46,107 bases of DNA from positions 1 through 46,107 of IMG/VR virus record IMGVR_UViG_3300025168_000156; one strand, given 5' to 3'. The position numbers and the translations under genes were made by a program. This DNA comes from a virus. Within the stretch, counting starts at the first letter, position 1. Each line of letters starts with the position of its first letter. The notes beneath the pieces were generated by a model, which searched no databases, was not told where the DNA came from, and worked only from the letters and a program-made list of their open reading frames with translations. This document shows, in pieces, positions 1 to 9,175 of this stretch.

Positions 1-1
1 T

Positions 2-1006
2 ACCAACACATATGGAACCACGGTCCAAGATCCATTAATGATACGATGGTCCAATCAAGAATCTGTCACGAACTGGACAATTAGTTCAGACACAACTGCT
101 GGTAGCTTGAGACTTGGATCTGGGTCGGAGTTTGTACAAGCCATAGAAACAAAACGTGAGATACTCGTATATACAGATACATCATTACACTCGTTACGTT
201 TTATTGGGGGCGATTTTGTTTTTGGTATACAACAGATTGCATCAAACATCACGATCATGGGTCCAAAGGCTGCTGTTGCTACGGAAGACTTTGTATTCTG
301 GATGGGTCGAGATAATTTTTATGTATATGCTGGTGGAACACAAACTTTGCCGTGTACAGTTAAGGACAAAGTGTTTCTTGATTTTAATAATCAACAAAGA
401 GATAAGGTTGTATCAGGTGTTAACTCAGAGTTTGGTGAGGTTATCTGGTTTTATCCTTCCGAGTCTAATTCACTTAACAATGGTGGCACAGGTGATATAG
501 ATAAATATGTTGTATATAATTATAATGAAAAGATTTGGTACTTTGGTAGTTTAGCCAGAACAGCGTGGATAGATAGAGGTATTCGATCTTTTCCTATTGC
601 AGCGTCCTCTTCTTATTTATATAATCATGAGACAGGTTACGATGATGATGGATCTGCTATGGCATCGTTTATTGAATCATCACCTATAGATATAGGTGAT
701 GGAGACAGATTTAGTCTTGTTCAAAAAGTTATACCCGATTTAACTTTTGAGGGTTCTGTTAATCAAAGCACACCTGCAGCAAATTTTACTTTAAAAGCAA
801 GAAATGAACCAGGAGAAGATTATGGTAATACATCTGCTGGTACAGCGACACGAACAGCAACATCTCCCGTAGAATTATTTACAAATCAAATTGATCTACG
901 GGTAAGAGGACGATCTTTTGCTTTACGGGTTGATTCCGATGCAACGGGTATGAAATGGAAACTAGGATCTCCAAGGGTCAGTCTTAGACCAGATGGGAGA
1001 CGTTAA
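2..1006 (+). CDS. P22 gp10-like tail stabilisation protein, 5' truncated
   Basis: The reading frame is open to the left edge, so the N-terminus lies outside the window; an ATG at 38 is internal. The visible part holds DPLMIRWSNQESVTNW, a pattern I associate with phage proteins that join or seal the short tail (P22 gp10-like). The rest is rich in beta-strand-type sequence with aromatic residues, for example GGDFVFGIQQIASNITIMGPKA being typical of this family. The role would be a structural part of the tail nozzle or tail hub in the virion. The stop overlaps the next start as TAATG. Family assignment is from memory of sequence patterns; structural tail role likely, exact name moderate. Confidence 0.6.
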   Translation, partial: TNTYGTTVQDPLMIRWSNQESVTNWTISSDTTAGSLRLGSGSEFVQAIETKREILVYTDTSLHSLRFIGGDFVFGIQQIASNITIMGPKAAVATEDFVFWMGRDNFYVYAGGTQTLPCTVKDKVFLDFNNQQRDKVVSGVNSEFGEVIWFYPSESNSLNNGGTGDIDKYVVYNYNEKIWYFGSLARTAWIDRGIRSFPIAASSSYLYNHETGYDDDGSAMASFIESSPIDIGDGDRFSLVQKVIPDLTFEGSVNQSTPAANFTLKARNEPGEDYGNTSAGTATRTATSPVELFTNQIDLRVRGRSFALRVDSDATGMKWKLGSPRVSLRPDGRR

Positions 1007-1179
1007 TGGTATATGGTAATTTAGGTGTAACACCACCAAGACTACCCGAACCACCGCAAGAAATTACATCTCAATATATGTTTGACTTGGTTAGAGCCTT
1101 AGAAGTATTTATTAATCAACAACAAAGTTCAGAAACAGAAGAACAACTAGAAACAATTAGTTGGTTTATGGGTCAATGA
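1006..1179 (+). CDS. small virion-module protein, 57 aa
   Basis: This 57-codon gene starts at the ATG that overlaps the stop of the tail gene (TAATG) and ends in an ATGA overlap with the next gene, so it sits tightly in the operon. The N-terminus is Pro-rich (PPRLPEPPQE) and the remainder looks like a short amphipathic helix with many Gln and Glu. Its coupled position between tail genes suggests a small structural or assembly protein, but I do not recognise a family. It is shorter than 60 codons and easy to miss. Confidence 0.6.
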   Translation: MVYGNLGVTPPRLPEPPQEITSQYMFDLVRALEVFINQQQSSETEEQLETISWFMGQ

Positions 1180-1496
1180 CAGTAAAGTATAAAAACGCTA
1201 AAGTAGATTTGACAACTACCAATGCTACCGCAGTATTAACACCTGCAAATGCTACTACAGCTATAATAAAATCAATATTAGTGTCAGAAGATAGTGGAAA
1301 TGCAGATACAATTACGCTAACTATTACAGCAGGTAGTGATGTGTTTAGTTTGTTTAAGGTAAAAGCTGTAGGGGCGAATACAACAGTTGAGTTGTTAACA
1401 GCACCTTTAGTATTAGCAGAGTCAGAGATACTAAAAGCGACAGCAGCTACAGCAAATCGTTTACATGTGGTTGTAAGTTACATGGAAATAAGTTAA
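1176..1496 (+). CDS. small beta-rich virion protein
   Basis: The ATG at 1176 overlaps the previous stop as ATGA, which is preferred over an upstream TTG at 1161. The 106-residue product is Thr/Ala/Val-rich with alternating hydrophobic residues (SDVFSLFKVKAVGANTTVELL), suggesting a single compact beta-sandwich. Proteins of this size and texture often decorate phage heads or tail fibres. No catalytic motif is visible. The position among tail genes supports a virion role; the function itself is unknown. Confidence 0.65.
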   Translation: MTVKYKNAKVDLTTTNATAVLTPANATTAIIKSILVSEDSGNADTITLTITAGSDVFSLFKVKAVGANTTVELLTAPLVLAESEILKATAATANRLHVVVSYMEIS

Positions 1497-1518
1497 GGTA
1501 GAGCAAAGAGGATATAGT

Positions 1519-2052
1519 ATGACAGGTCTTGGTGGTTTATTTAGTAAAGTAGGTGGTTTTCCAGGCATTTTTCTTGGTGCTAGTCTACTCGATATGTTTT
1601 TAAAAAAAGGTGGAGGTGAAGGGTTAGCAAGTCTTTACACACCAGAACAAATAGCAACAGGTGAAAGAAACCCAGAATATCAAGGTGATGCAGAAAAATA
1701 TAATGTGTTTGTAAATGCTTTGACTGATGAAAGATTTGGTACACAAGAAGAACGTGACAAAGACCTTGAAGAAGTAAAGAAAGCAGCAGATGGTGGTATC
1801 ATGTCAGCTTATAGTTTAGGTGGTATGGCAGAACCACAATTTGGTGGCTTGTTACAAGGCCCTGGCACAGGAACCTCGGATAGTATACCTGGTATAATTT
1901 ATCAAGGTGGTAAACCAGTTCAAAAAGCAGCCTTGTCAGATGGTGAGTTTGTGTTTACAAACAAAGCAGTTAAAGCTGCAGGTGGCGGAAGTATTGAAAA
2001 AGGTGCTGATGCAATGTATGAGTTAATGAATAAACTTGAAAGGAGAGCATAA
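1519..2052 (+). CDS. conserved phage protein with GDGEF-like C-terminal motif
   Basis: A 177-residue protein with a short hydrophobic Gly-rich N-terminus (GGLFSKVGGFPGIFLGASLLDMF), a charged middle, a GGIM...LGGMAEPQFGG segment and the stretch GPGTGTSDSIPGIIYQGG followed by AALSDGEFVFTNKAV. The last two patterns recur in virion-module proteins of many marine phages; the function is not known. It is followed by an overlapping start (TAATG) for the next Gly/Gln-rich gene, and the preceding GAGG-type ribosome site fits the ATG at 1519. I infer a structural or internal virion protein. Confidence 0.6.
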   Translation: MTGLGGLFSKVGGFPGIFLGASLLDMFLKKGGGEGLASLYTPEQIATGERNPEYQGDAEKYNVFVNALTDERFGTQEERDKDLEEVKKAADGGIMSAYSLGGMAEPQFGGLLQGPGTGTSDSIPGIIYQGGKPVQKAALSDGEFVFTNKAVKAAGGGSIEKGADAMYELMNKLERRA

Positions 2053-3020
2053 TGGCTGTAGCTTCTGGTTCTTCCCAAACCTTTTTACCTGGATATCAAG
2101 AAAATTATTTAAAAGATCTTTTAGCAAATGCAGCAGCTTTAGGAACTCAAGGTGGTATGCAAGTTCCAGAATACCAAGTTGCTGGAATGACACCACTGCA
2201 AAAACAAGCCATACAAATGGGTGCATCTGGATTAGGAGCATATGCTCCATTCTTTCAGTCAGCGGCTGGTGCAATGGGCACAGGTCTTGGAACAATTGGT
2301 CAAGGTGCACAAACCTTGGCTGGTAGTACTGGATCCTTTGACCCTGCATCTGTGTCACAGTTTATGAATCCATACACAGAAGATGTAATAAGACAATCAG
2401 AAAAAGACATTTCAAGGTTAGGAACTAAACAACAACAAGGGTTATCAGATCAAGCTGTTCAAGCAGGTGCTTTTGGTGGAGGCAGACAAGCTATTGGATC
2501 AGCAGAGATTGGTAGAAATGTACTTGATCAACAGTCACGAACGGGAAGTCAATTAAGAGCACAAGGCTATCAACAAGCGATGGGTCAGGCACAATCTGCT
2601 TTTGAGAATCAACAAAGAAGACAGCAACAAGCATCACAGATATTTGGTGGACTTGGACAGGCCCAAGCAGGACTTGGACAAGGTATGGCACAGTTGGGAC
2701 TTGGATTGCAAGGAGCACAACAGAAAGATGTATCTGGTCTTCTTGGTTTAGGTGGCTTGGAACAGGCTCAACAACAAGCTGGTCTGGATGCATACAGAAA
2801 AACAATTTCAGAAAGAGCAAAATCACCTTACCAGAACATAGGTTTCTTATCAGATATATTTAGAGGTGTACCATCTACTGGCGGTACATATACACAAAAG
2901 CAAACACAAGACCCTAGTATGCTGTCACAGGTTGCTGGACTTGGTTTAGGATTAGCAGGACTAGGACAAGCATATCCTAATATGTTTAGCGGAATATTTG
3001 GAGCACCAGCAACGGGATGA
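2052..3020 (+). CDS. Gly/Gln/Ala-rich internal virion protein
   Basis: A 322-residue protein opening with SSQTFLPGYQENYLKDLL, then long Gly-, Gln- and Ala-rich segments (for example GLGQAQAGLGQGMAQLGLGL) that look like flexible helices. A central basic/Gln block around residues 105-200 (RQSEKDISRLGTKQQQG and following) may form coiled coil. Such low-complexity proteins between tail genes and large internal proteins are typical of ejection apparatus in short-tailed phages. The stop overlaps the following start in ATGA. Function is inferred from context only. Confidence 0.6.
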   Translation: MAVASGSSQTFLPGYQENYLKDLLANAAALGTQGGMQVPEYQVAGMTPLQKQAIQMGASGLGAYAPFFQSAAGAMGTGLGTIGQGAQTLAGSTGSFDPASVSQFMNPYTEDVIRQSEKDISRLGTKQQQGLSDQAVQAGAFGGGRQAIGSAEIGRNVLDQQSRTGSQLRAQGYQQAMGQAQSAFENQQRRQQQASQIFGGLGQAQAGLGQGMAQLGLGLQGAQQKDVSGLLGLGGLEQAQQQAGLDAYRKTISERAKSPYQNIGFLSDIFRGVPSTGGTYTQKQTQDPSMLSQVAGLGLGLAGLGQAYPNMFSGIFGAPATG

Positions 3021-5278
3021 GTGTACTAAATCGTAAAATGTTTAACAGAGGTGCTCGTAAAGAGTTACGCAAAAAAGGCGGTATTGAAGATGTGCAGCAT
3101 TTTAGAAATGCGGGTCCTGTTGTAGGTCAAGTTGGAAGTGGAATACCTGGCGTAGAATTAGGTAGAACATTTCTTGCTCCTTATCAAGCAAAGACTAGGG
3201 GTGGTTTTAGTTTTAATCAAAAAGTTTTAAAAAAAGTTGCTGAAGGAGGGGTAGGATCATTAAGTCCTTTAGAATTAGGTGTTTTTAATACAATGAGATT
3301 ACAGCAAGAATCTCAAAAAGATGCTGATTATCTTAGATCATTTGGCGATGCAGGTTTTAGAGGTTTAGCAGGTTTGCGTGATGCAGCCGCTCAAGTTGTT
3401 GAAAAAGGTGCTAAATATGGTAGTTCCCCTTTAGCGGGAATGCTTAGTGGTATCGTAGGATATCCAATTCAAAGTAATGTTCCAGACGTTAACACTGTTG
3501 GTGGAAGAATAGCTAGTGCGGGTACTTCTGCTTCTGATGGTTCCACTCAACAACTTATGAAAGATTATGGATTTGAATTTTTCCCAACAGCTGGAGAAGA
3601 ATTAGATAGATTTAAAAGAAGACAAAAAAATATTGATGCGAATACATCTATAAATTTAAATGAACTGTTAAAAGGAAAACCTAAAGGTAACTTAGTAAAA
3701 GAAACAGGTGATCCAGTACCAGAAGAAAAATTAAGTGACCCTTTCATTCAGTCTTTAAAAGGAGAAAAAGTAGTTGTTGATCCTAAAACAGGTAATGTTA
3801 AAGTTTTAGGAGAAGGTGACCCAGATCCTTTTGGTAAAAAAAGTCCTTCAGCAGCAGAAATAGCTGCAGAAGGACCAGGAAAACAATTAGATACAGCAGA
3901 AAATATTGAAGATTTTTTAGGAGAAGGTAAGAGTGAAGAAAAAGAAACTTTTCCAGATTCTACTGGAGGATTTGCAGCAAAAGGTAAACCAGAAGTTGGT
4001 GGAGATCAAAAAACATCAGACATAGAACCTCCAGTAGCAAAACCACCAGAACTTGTAAAAGAGGTTTTTAAAACAGGTAATGAAGAACAAAAGAAAAATG
4101 TTATAGATGACATTGTAAAACAATTCACGGACCGTGCACCAAAATATGAAGGTCTTAACCAAGGGTTAGCTATTGCCAAGATTGGTTTTGCTATGGCGGC
4201 AGGCGAGAGTCCAAATGCCATGACAAATATTGCTAAAGCATTAAGTGATGGTGCGGACATGCTTATAAAGGATAAAGATAAAAAAGATGCTTTTAACAGA
4301 CAAATTAGTTTAACTGGTCTTCAACTTGGTTTGACTGAACAATTTAAAATAAATGCTGAAGAAAGACTATCAAAAGCAAAAACAAAAGAATTAAGAGATA
4401 AACCTCTTGTTATGATCGCTAGTAAAGACATTGAATACAAAGGTAAAAAATATTCAAAAAATGATGTTGTTCCAATTTCACAAGGTGACTTAATGGATGG
4501 AAATTTACCAAGTGGCTTACAGCCTACAAGTTTTGCATCTTCTGTTATGCAAGGAATTGCTGATTCTGTAAAAAATAACAAAAAGTTTCTTCAAGATTTA
4601 ATTAAATCAAAACAGATAAAAGATATTAGTCAAGCTAGATTAGTTAGAAAAGAATATGACGATGCAGCAAGAAGCGTTATACAAGCAGAGAATGGTATTG
4701 GTCTTTTAAATAAAGCTATGTTGCTTACTGCTGAAGGTGGAGTAACTGGTTTAAGTAATGTTGTTAAAGATGCTATGGTAAAAGGTGGTAATTTATTTGG
4801 TTTAGAAGTAGGAAAAGAATATAAAACTAAAGCAGAGGCTGTTTCTGCCATGAGACAATCTTTACAAGATCTAATACCTGTAACATTAGGTGGGGTTCAA
4901 TCTGCAAATTCTATTTCTAACAGAGACGTTGAGTTTTTAATTACTGCATTCTTTGGACCGGGTGCACTTGAGGGTGGAATTTTTAAATTAGCCGCAGAAG
5001 ATAAAGACATAATGGTTGGAAGACTTCAAAATGCAGTGAAAAAAATGAGATCAGAACAACAAAAAAGTATTGGTATGATGAGATCAATTGAAGGTGATTT
5101 GGTGAATTTGTATAGACCGGGAACAACTGAATCTGCTTTAGGAATTATAGATCCTATTAAAGAAAAAGTTGCTCCTTATTTTGGTGAAAATTTACAAACA
5201 GTAAAATCTTTTGATGATTTATATCAACAATCCGAAACAAACGAACTTGGGTTGCCAGTTTTTAAACTTAAAACTTAA
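3017..5278 (+). CDS. large presumed internal/ejection virion protein, 753 aa
   Basis: The product is 753 residues, starts in an ATGA overlap, and has a basic N-terminus (RKMFNRGARKELRKKGG), a long hydrophilic Lys/Glu/Pro-rich middle (about residues 190-350) that looks disordered, and a helical C-terminal half. There is no recognisable enzyme motif. Its size and its place next to the 1095-residue gene and before the endolysin resemble internal core proteins ejected with the genome by podoviruses. This is a contextual inference; no family is recognised. Confidence 0.6.
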   Translation: MSVLNRKMFNRGARKELRKKGGIEDVQHFRNAGPVVGQVGSGIPGVELGRTFLAPYQAKTRGGFSFNQKVLKKVAEGGVGSLSPLELGVFNTMRLQQESQKDADYLRSFGDAGFRGLAGLRDAAAQVVEKGAKYGSSPLAGMLSGIVGYPIQSNVPDVNTVGGRIASAGTSASDGSTQQLMKDYGFEFFPTAGEELDRFKRRQKNIDANTSINLNELLKGKPKGNLVKETGDPVPEEKLSDPFIQSLKGEKVVVDPKTGNVKVLGEGDPDPFGKKSPSAAEIAAEGPGKQLDTAENIEDFLGEGKSEEKETFPDSTGGFAAKGKPEVGGDQKTSDIEPPVAKPPELVKEVFKTGNEEQKKNVIDDIVKQFTDRAPKYEGLNQGLAIAKIGFAMAAGESPNAMTNIAKALSDGADMLIKDKDKKDAFNRQISLTGLQLGLTEQFKINAEERLSKAKTKELRDKPLVMIASKDIEYKGKKYSKNDVVPISQGDLMDGNLPSGLQPTSFASSVMQGIADSVKNNKKFLQDLIKSKQIKDISQARLVRKEYDDAARSVIQAENGIGLLNKAMLLTAEGGVTGLSNVVKDAMVKGGNLFGLEVGKEYKTKAEAVSAMRQSLQDLIPVTLGGVQSANSISNRDVEFLITAFFGPGALEGGIFKLAAEDKDIMVGRLQNAVKKMRSEQQKSIGMMRSIEGDLVNLYRPGTTESALGIIDPIKEKVAPYFGENLQTVKSFDDLYQQSETNELGLPVFKLKT

Positions 5279-5287
5279 AGGTTACAT

Positions 5288-8200
5288 ATGGGTGATATAA
5301 TTATAGAAACCCCTCAAGGTAATGTTCAAATAGAAATAGAGGGAGATGCTCCTAACGAAAAAGAGAAAAAAGCAATTATGGATAAGTTTTTTTCTCAACC
5401 TAGCGTTCAACCTAAAGCTCAAAGTCTAGATTTAGCTAACGCATCCGTAGAAGAAATACAAGATTATGCTAGAAAAAAAAGGTTATCGGGTATTGATCCT
5501 TTAACCAATGAACAAATTACTGATGAAGAGTTTGAACGTACATATAAAGAACCAGGTGTTGATTACTCTACTGGTTTAGACAGTATAGGATCTTTCTCTC
5601 GTTTTGGTTTTGGTAGAATGGATACGGACGAAGAACGTGCTGGATACCTAAAAGAAAAAGTTGGTGAAGATGGGTTTCGTCAAGATGCTCTTGGTAGATT
5701 CATACTTACGAAAAAAGGCAGACAAACTCTTGGAATGGGTAAGGGAAAAGAATTATCCATAGATGAAGAAGGTCTTAGTTTTAATGATATAAAGGATTTT
5801 GCTGGTGCAACGGCTGCTCCAATAGGTGCTGCGATAGGTGCATCTTTGATGGCATCTGGAATAGGATTTATACCAGGAGTTGCATTAGTTGGTGCGGCAG
5901 GCTTTGCTGGTAAGGCTCTTGATGAAGCGGTTGAATATTCTCAAGGATTACAAAAGCAATCTTTTGGAGATGTTCTAAGAGACTCTGCCTTTGAAGGTGC
6001 TTTTGCTTTAGCTGGTGAAGGTGTTGGTAGAGGTATATCTTCTTTTTTTGGTAGGCTTATAAAAGGACCTGGTGGTCCAGAAAACGAAGCACTTAGAGCA
6101 CAAGCTAGAAAACTTGTGAATCAAGGATTTAGACCAACTGTTGCGGGTGCAACTGATGAATCTTTTCGTCCAATATTAAATCGTCTTCAATCAATTTATG
6201 AAGGTGTGTTTCCACAAAAAGTAGCTGCACAACAAAATTTGAAATTAGCTTTACAAGAATTAGAAAATGTAAGAGGCGTAAATAAACAAAGCATAAAAGA
6301 TCTAAATGATTCTATAATGAAAGACATTGATCAAGCATATGCAAATACAAATCAAAAGTTTGAAATGGCACAAAAAAATATTAGCAAAGATACAGAATCA
6401 ATAGTTTCTAAAATAATGAGTAAATTAAAAGAAGATAAAAATGTTCCTAAAAATTTAGCTGATAAATTAACTTTAAGTAAAAGTGTTTTCGACAGAGATA
6501 TGGATGCTTTGTATTCTGGTATTAATAGAACATTAAAAGGCCGTAGAATAGTAAATACTGGCCCTATAATTAAAGCACTTGATGAATTAGCTGAAACAGC
6601 ACCTTTAGATATTAAAGCAACTAAATTTTATAAAGATATTAAAAACCTTGAAGGTGGAAAAGCCACTGTTCTTGAAATGAATAGAATAAGAACACAACTA
6701 TCTCAAGCCAGTTATTCACCAGAGGTTTTTGGTGGAGCAACATCTAATTCATTGGGTCGAATGAAAAAAGTTGTTGAACAATCTTTAAGGGATGCAGAAG
6801 TTGATTTAACTAGAGTAGCAGCAGAAGCAGATGCTAAAGCTGGTTTTGGTCAAGCTATTTTTCCAGAAAAAATTCCAGACTTAGATTCAGGTACAGTTTC
6901 AACAAGTAAAGCAGCTGAGCGAGTAGGCCGCACAACAAGAATATTTGATGAATCAGAATCTTTTCCTACAGGTGATGTTGGATTAAGTGAAGAAGGATTA
7001 GATCTTGTTAATGTTCAAACTGCTTTAAGAAATTTAAGAAGAGCTAATCGACTATATGGCGTAGGAATGGGACGTTTTGACAAAGTCGTTAATGAAAATT
7101 TATTAAAAGAAGCAAAAAGAGGGACGTTAAATCCTAGTTATATTTTTAATGAAATTATCACAAAAGATAATCCAGATGCTTTACGACAGGTGTTAGCTGC
7201 TGTTCGTGGATTACCTACAACCATGAAAAAAATAGATCTTCAAAAAGGTAAAGCTTTTATAGAAAGTCAAAGAATTGGAACAAAAACAATTGACGAAGCT
7301 TTAGATGAGGTAAAATTTTTAAATCCTAATGATCCAGCAAGATTGTCTGTTGAAAGAGATGTGTTAAAAATACAGAGGAATGCTGAAGAATTAGCGCAGG
7401 TTAGAGGAACAGGTGCAGAAGTTGCTGAAGATTTAAGACAAAATTTAGGTCGAATGTTTTTAAAAGAACAGTTAGATAAATCAAAAGTTATTGATAAGAT
7501 TACTGGTCAAGAAGTATTTGATGGTGTTAAATTAGCTAATAATCTTAGTAGTTTAGGATCAACGGCTAAAGTTTTATTTAAAAAAGAATTAAATGAAATA
7601 GATGATGTTGTTCAAACATTAAAGCGAAGTAACGCTAATTTATCTGATAATACAGCTACGGCTCTTGAAGGTAAACCTTTGTTTGATTCTCTTAAAGAAT
7701 TAAAACAAGCAACAAAAGCAAAAGAAGCATTAGAAAAAGATAATTTAATAAATAGTTTACAAAAATCGGGTGGCGATCCAGAAAAAATAGCTCAAGTAGT
7801 TTTTAAAACTCCAGAGTCAATTAATGTTGCTAAAACAAATTTAACACCCCAAACTTTTAACGCAGTTCAAGATGCAGCTATGGGCAAATTGTTAAAAGAT
7901 ATTGGTGCGGCAGTAGATGATGTAGGACGACCTAGATTGACCCCCGATTTTGAAGATGCATTTAAATCTGGAGCACTTGGAACAAAACTTAAAAATGTTT
8001 TAACCAACTATGGAGATGAAACTATCAATGCTATGTTTGGCAAAGGAACTTCTAAAACTTTAAGTACTTTAGCAGATGACATGGTTAAGGTTTCTAATGC
8101 AGCAACAGCTGGTAAAGGTGGTTTAGCTGCACCAACTATTGCTTTGTCTTTGACATTATTTGGTCTTGTAACAGCACCTTTAGCTACTATACCAACCGCA

Positions 8201-8575
8201 TTAGGTTTTGCGTTTATGTCTAAAATGCTAAGAAATCCTACTGTTTTAAAAATTATGATGGCTAGTCGAAAACCTGGTGCAGATAAACTTGGACAATTAT
8301 TTCAAATTGCACAAACAACCGCAGCACAACTAGAGGCACAAGGTGCAAGGGGGTTAACTGAACAAACAGCAGAAGAAGTAAAACCTGTTACAGGAGAGGT
8401 TGCTAAACAATTGGCTCCACAAATAAGTCAAATGAAAACTGATTTAACTTCTCAAATAACGCCTCCATCTGCTGCATCAAGTGCTAGTGGTGTAAGTCCT
8501 TTAGGAACAAATCCAATTGTCAATCCTAACCCAGAAACACAAGCATTAGCACAAGCATTACAAGGAAGAAATTAA
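5288..8575 (+). CDS. very large internal/ejection virion protein with hydrophobic segments
   Basis: At 1095 residues this is the largest protein in the window. The N-terminal 150 residues are charged, with GDIIIETPQGNVQIEIEGDAP as a possible small beta domain. A Gly/Ala-rich hydrophobic region lies near residues 172-215 (IGAAIGASLMASGIGFIPGVALVGAAGFAGKAL) and a second near residues 945-985 (ALSLTLFGLVTAPLATIPTAL), with long helical, Lys/Glu-rich sequence between. Two membrane-active segments in a huge helical protein match ejection proteins that form a channel across the host envelope. The stop overlaps the endolysin start (TAATG). I see no transglycosylase motif. Confidence 0.6.
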   Translation: MGDIIIETPQGNVQIEIEGDAPNEKEKKAIMDKFFSQPSVQPKAQSLDLANASVEEIQDYARKKRLSGIDPLTNEQITDEEFERTYKEPGVDYSTGLDSIGSFSRFGFGRMDTDEERAGYLKEKVGEDGFRQDALGRFILTKKGRQTLGMGKGKELSIDEEGLSFNDIKDFAGATAAPIGAAIGASLMASGIGFIPGVALVGAAGFAGKALDEAVEYSQGLQKQSFGDVLRDSAFEGAFALAGEGVGRGISSFFGRLIKGPGGPENEALRAQARKLVNQGFRPTVAGATDESFRPILNRLQSIYEGVFPQKVAAQQNLKLALQELENVRGVNKQSIKDLNDSIMKDIDQAYANTNQKFEMAQKNISKDTESIVSKIMSKLKEDKNVPKNLADKLTLSKSVFDRDMDALYSGINRTLKGRRIVNTGPIIKALDELAETAPLDIKATKFYKDIKNLEGGKATVLEMNRIRTQLSQASYSPEVFGGATSNSLGRMKKVVEQSLRDAEVDLTRVAAEADAKAGFGQAIFPEKIPDLDSGTVSTSKAAERVGRTTRIFDESESFPTGDVGLSEEGLDLVNVQTALRNLRRANRLYGVGMGRFDKVVNENLLKEAKRGTLNPSYIFNEIITKDNPDALRQVLAAVRGLPTTMKKIDLQKGKAFIESQRIGTKTIDEALDEVKFLNPNDPARLSVERDVLKIQRNAEELAQVRGTGAEVAEDLRQNLGRMFLKEQLDKSKVIDKITGQEVFDGVKLANNLSSLGSTAKVLFKKELNEIDDVVQTLKRSNANLSDNTATALEGKPLFDSLKELKQATKAKEALEKDNLINSLQKSGGDPEKIAQVVFKTPESINVAKTNLTPQTFNAVQDAAMGKLLKDIGAAVDDVGRPRLTPDFEDAFKSGALGTKLKNVLTNYGDETINAMFGKGTSKTLSTLADDMVKVSNAATAGKGGLAAPTIALSLTLFGLVTAPLATIPTALGFAFMSKMLRNPTVLKIMMASRKPGADKLGQLFQIAQTTAAQLEAQGARGLTEQTAEEVKPVTGEVAKQLAPQISQMKTDLTSQITPPSAASSASGVSPLGTNPIVNPNPETQALAQALQGRN

Positions 8576-9024
8576 TGGATTTATCAAAACTAAAAGATCA
8601 ACTCATCATTGACGAGGGCGTAAAATATGAGACTTACCTCGATCACCTTTCGCTAAAGACGTGCGGCATAGGCCATTTGTGCAGAGAGGACGAGCCAGAG
8701 TATGATCTGGAGTTAGGTGCAGAAATATCCGAGGACAGAGTTACAGAACTCTTTGAACAAGATATACAAAGTGTTATTATAGATTGTAAAAAAGTTTATG
8801 ATAATTGGGATAACTTACCAGAAGAAGTAAAACAGATTGTAGCAAACATGATGTTTAACCTAGGCAGACCAAGATACAGCAAGTTTCGTAAACATATACA
8901 AGCTGTCATGGATGGTAGGTGGCAAGAAAGTGCCAACCAGATGCGTGATTCGAGGTGGCACAAGCAGGTGCCAAATCGGGCAGAGCGTTTATGTAAACGT
9001 ATGGAAGAAGTTACAGTTTCATAA
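8575..9024 (+). CDS. endolysin, T4-type lysozyme (GH24)
   Basis: The 149-residue protein has the GH24 layout: E14 in IIDEGVKYETYLD, D23 nine residues later, and T29 followed by CGIGHL, matching the Glu-Asp-Thr catalytic triad of phage T4 lysozyme. The C-terminal half contains NMMFNLG and DSRWHKQVPNRAERLCKRM, the usual helical lobe. It would cleave the glycan backbone of peptidoglycan at lysis. No signal peptide is visible, so it needs a holin (candidate at 36786). It closes the rightward virion operon and its last 14 bases overlap a convergent small gene. Confidence 0.93.
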   Translation: MDLSKLKDQLIIDEGVKYETYLDHLSLKTCGIGHLCREDEPEYDLELGAEISEDRVTELFEQDIQSVIIDCKKVYDNWDNLPEEVKQIVANMMFNLGRPRYSKFRKHIQAVMDGRWQESANQMRDSRWHKQVPNRAERLCKRMEEVTVS

Positions 9025-9175
9025 ACTTCTTGGGTGTTCTGTTTTTAAGATCCCAGGTTCTTTTGTTGCAATACTCACAGCAGTATTTCTTTAGCTGATC
9101 TCGTTTGGTCTTGATATCCCATGCTTCATTGCATCCATCTCTTTCACAAGTTTTCTTAATGTTTGTTACTGTCAT
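9011..9175 (-). CDS. tiny zinc-ribbon-like protein, 54 aa
   Basis: This short gene starts at 9175 in an ATGA overlap with the polymerase stop, so it is translationally coupled as the last gene of the leftward replication operon. The 54-residue product has C10, C15, C32, C33 and C36 (TCERDGCNEAW then KYCCEYCNKRTW), a plausible zinc ribbon, and is strongly basic. A role in nucleic-acid binding is inferred. It overlaps the endolysin gene end convergently by 14 bases. It is below the usual length cutoff for gene calling. Confidence 0.7.
   Translation of the reverse strand: MTVTNIKKTCERDGCNEAWDIKTKRDQLKKYCCEYCNKRTWDLKNRTPKKFMKL

Noticed and set aside
5288-8575. Tail tape measure reading for the largest protein
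   Set aside because: Its position after short-tail genes, its two hydrophobic regions and the lack of tail tube or sheath genes fit an ejection protein better.
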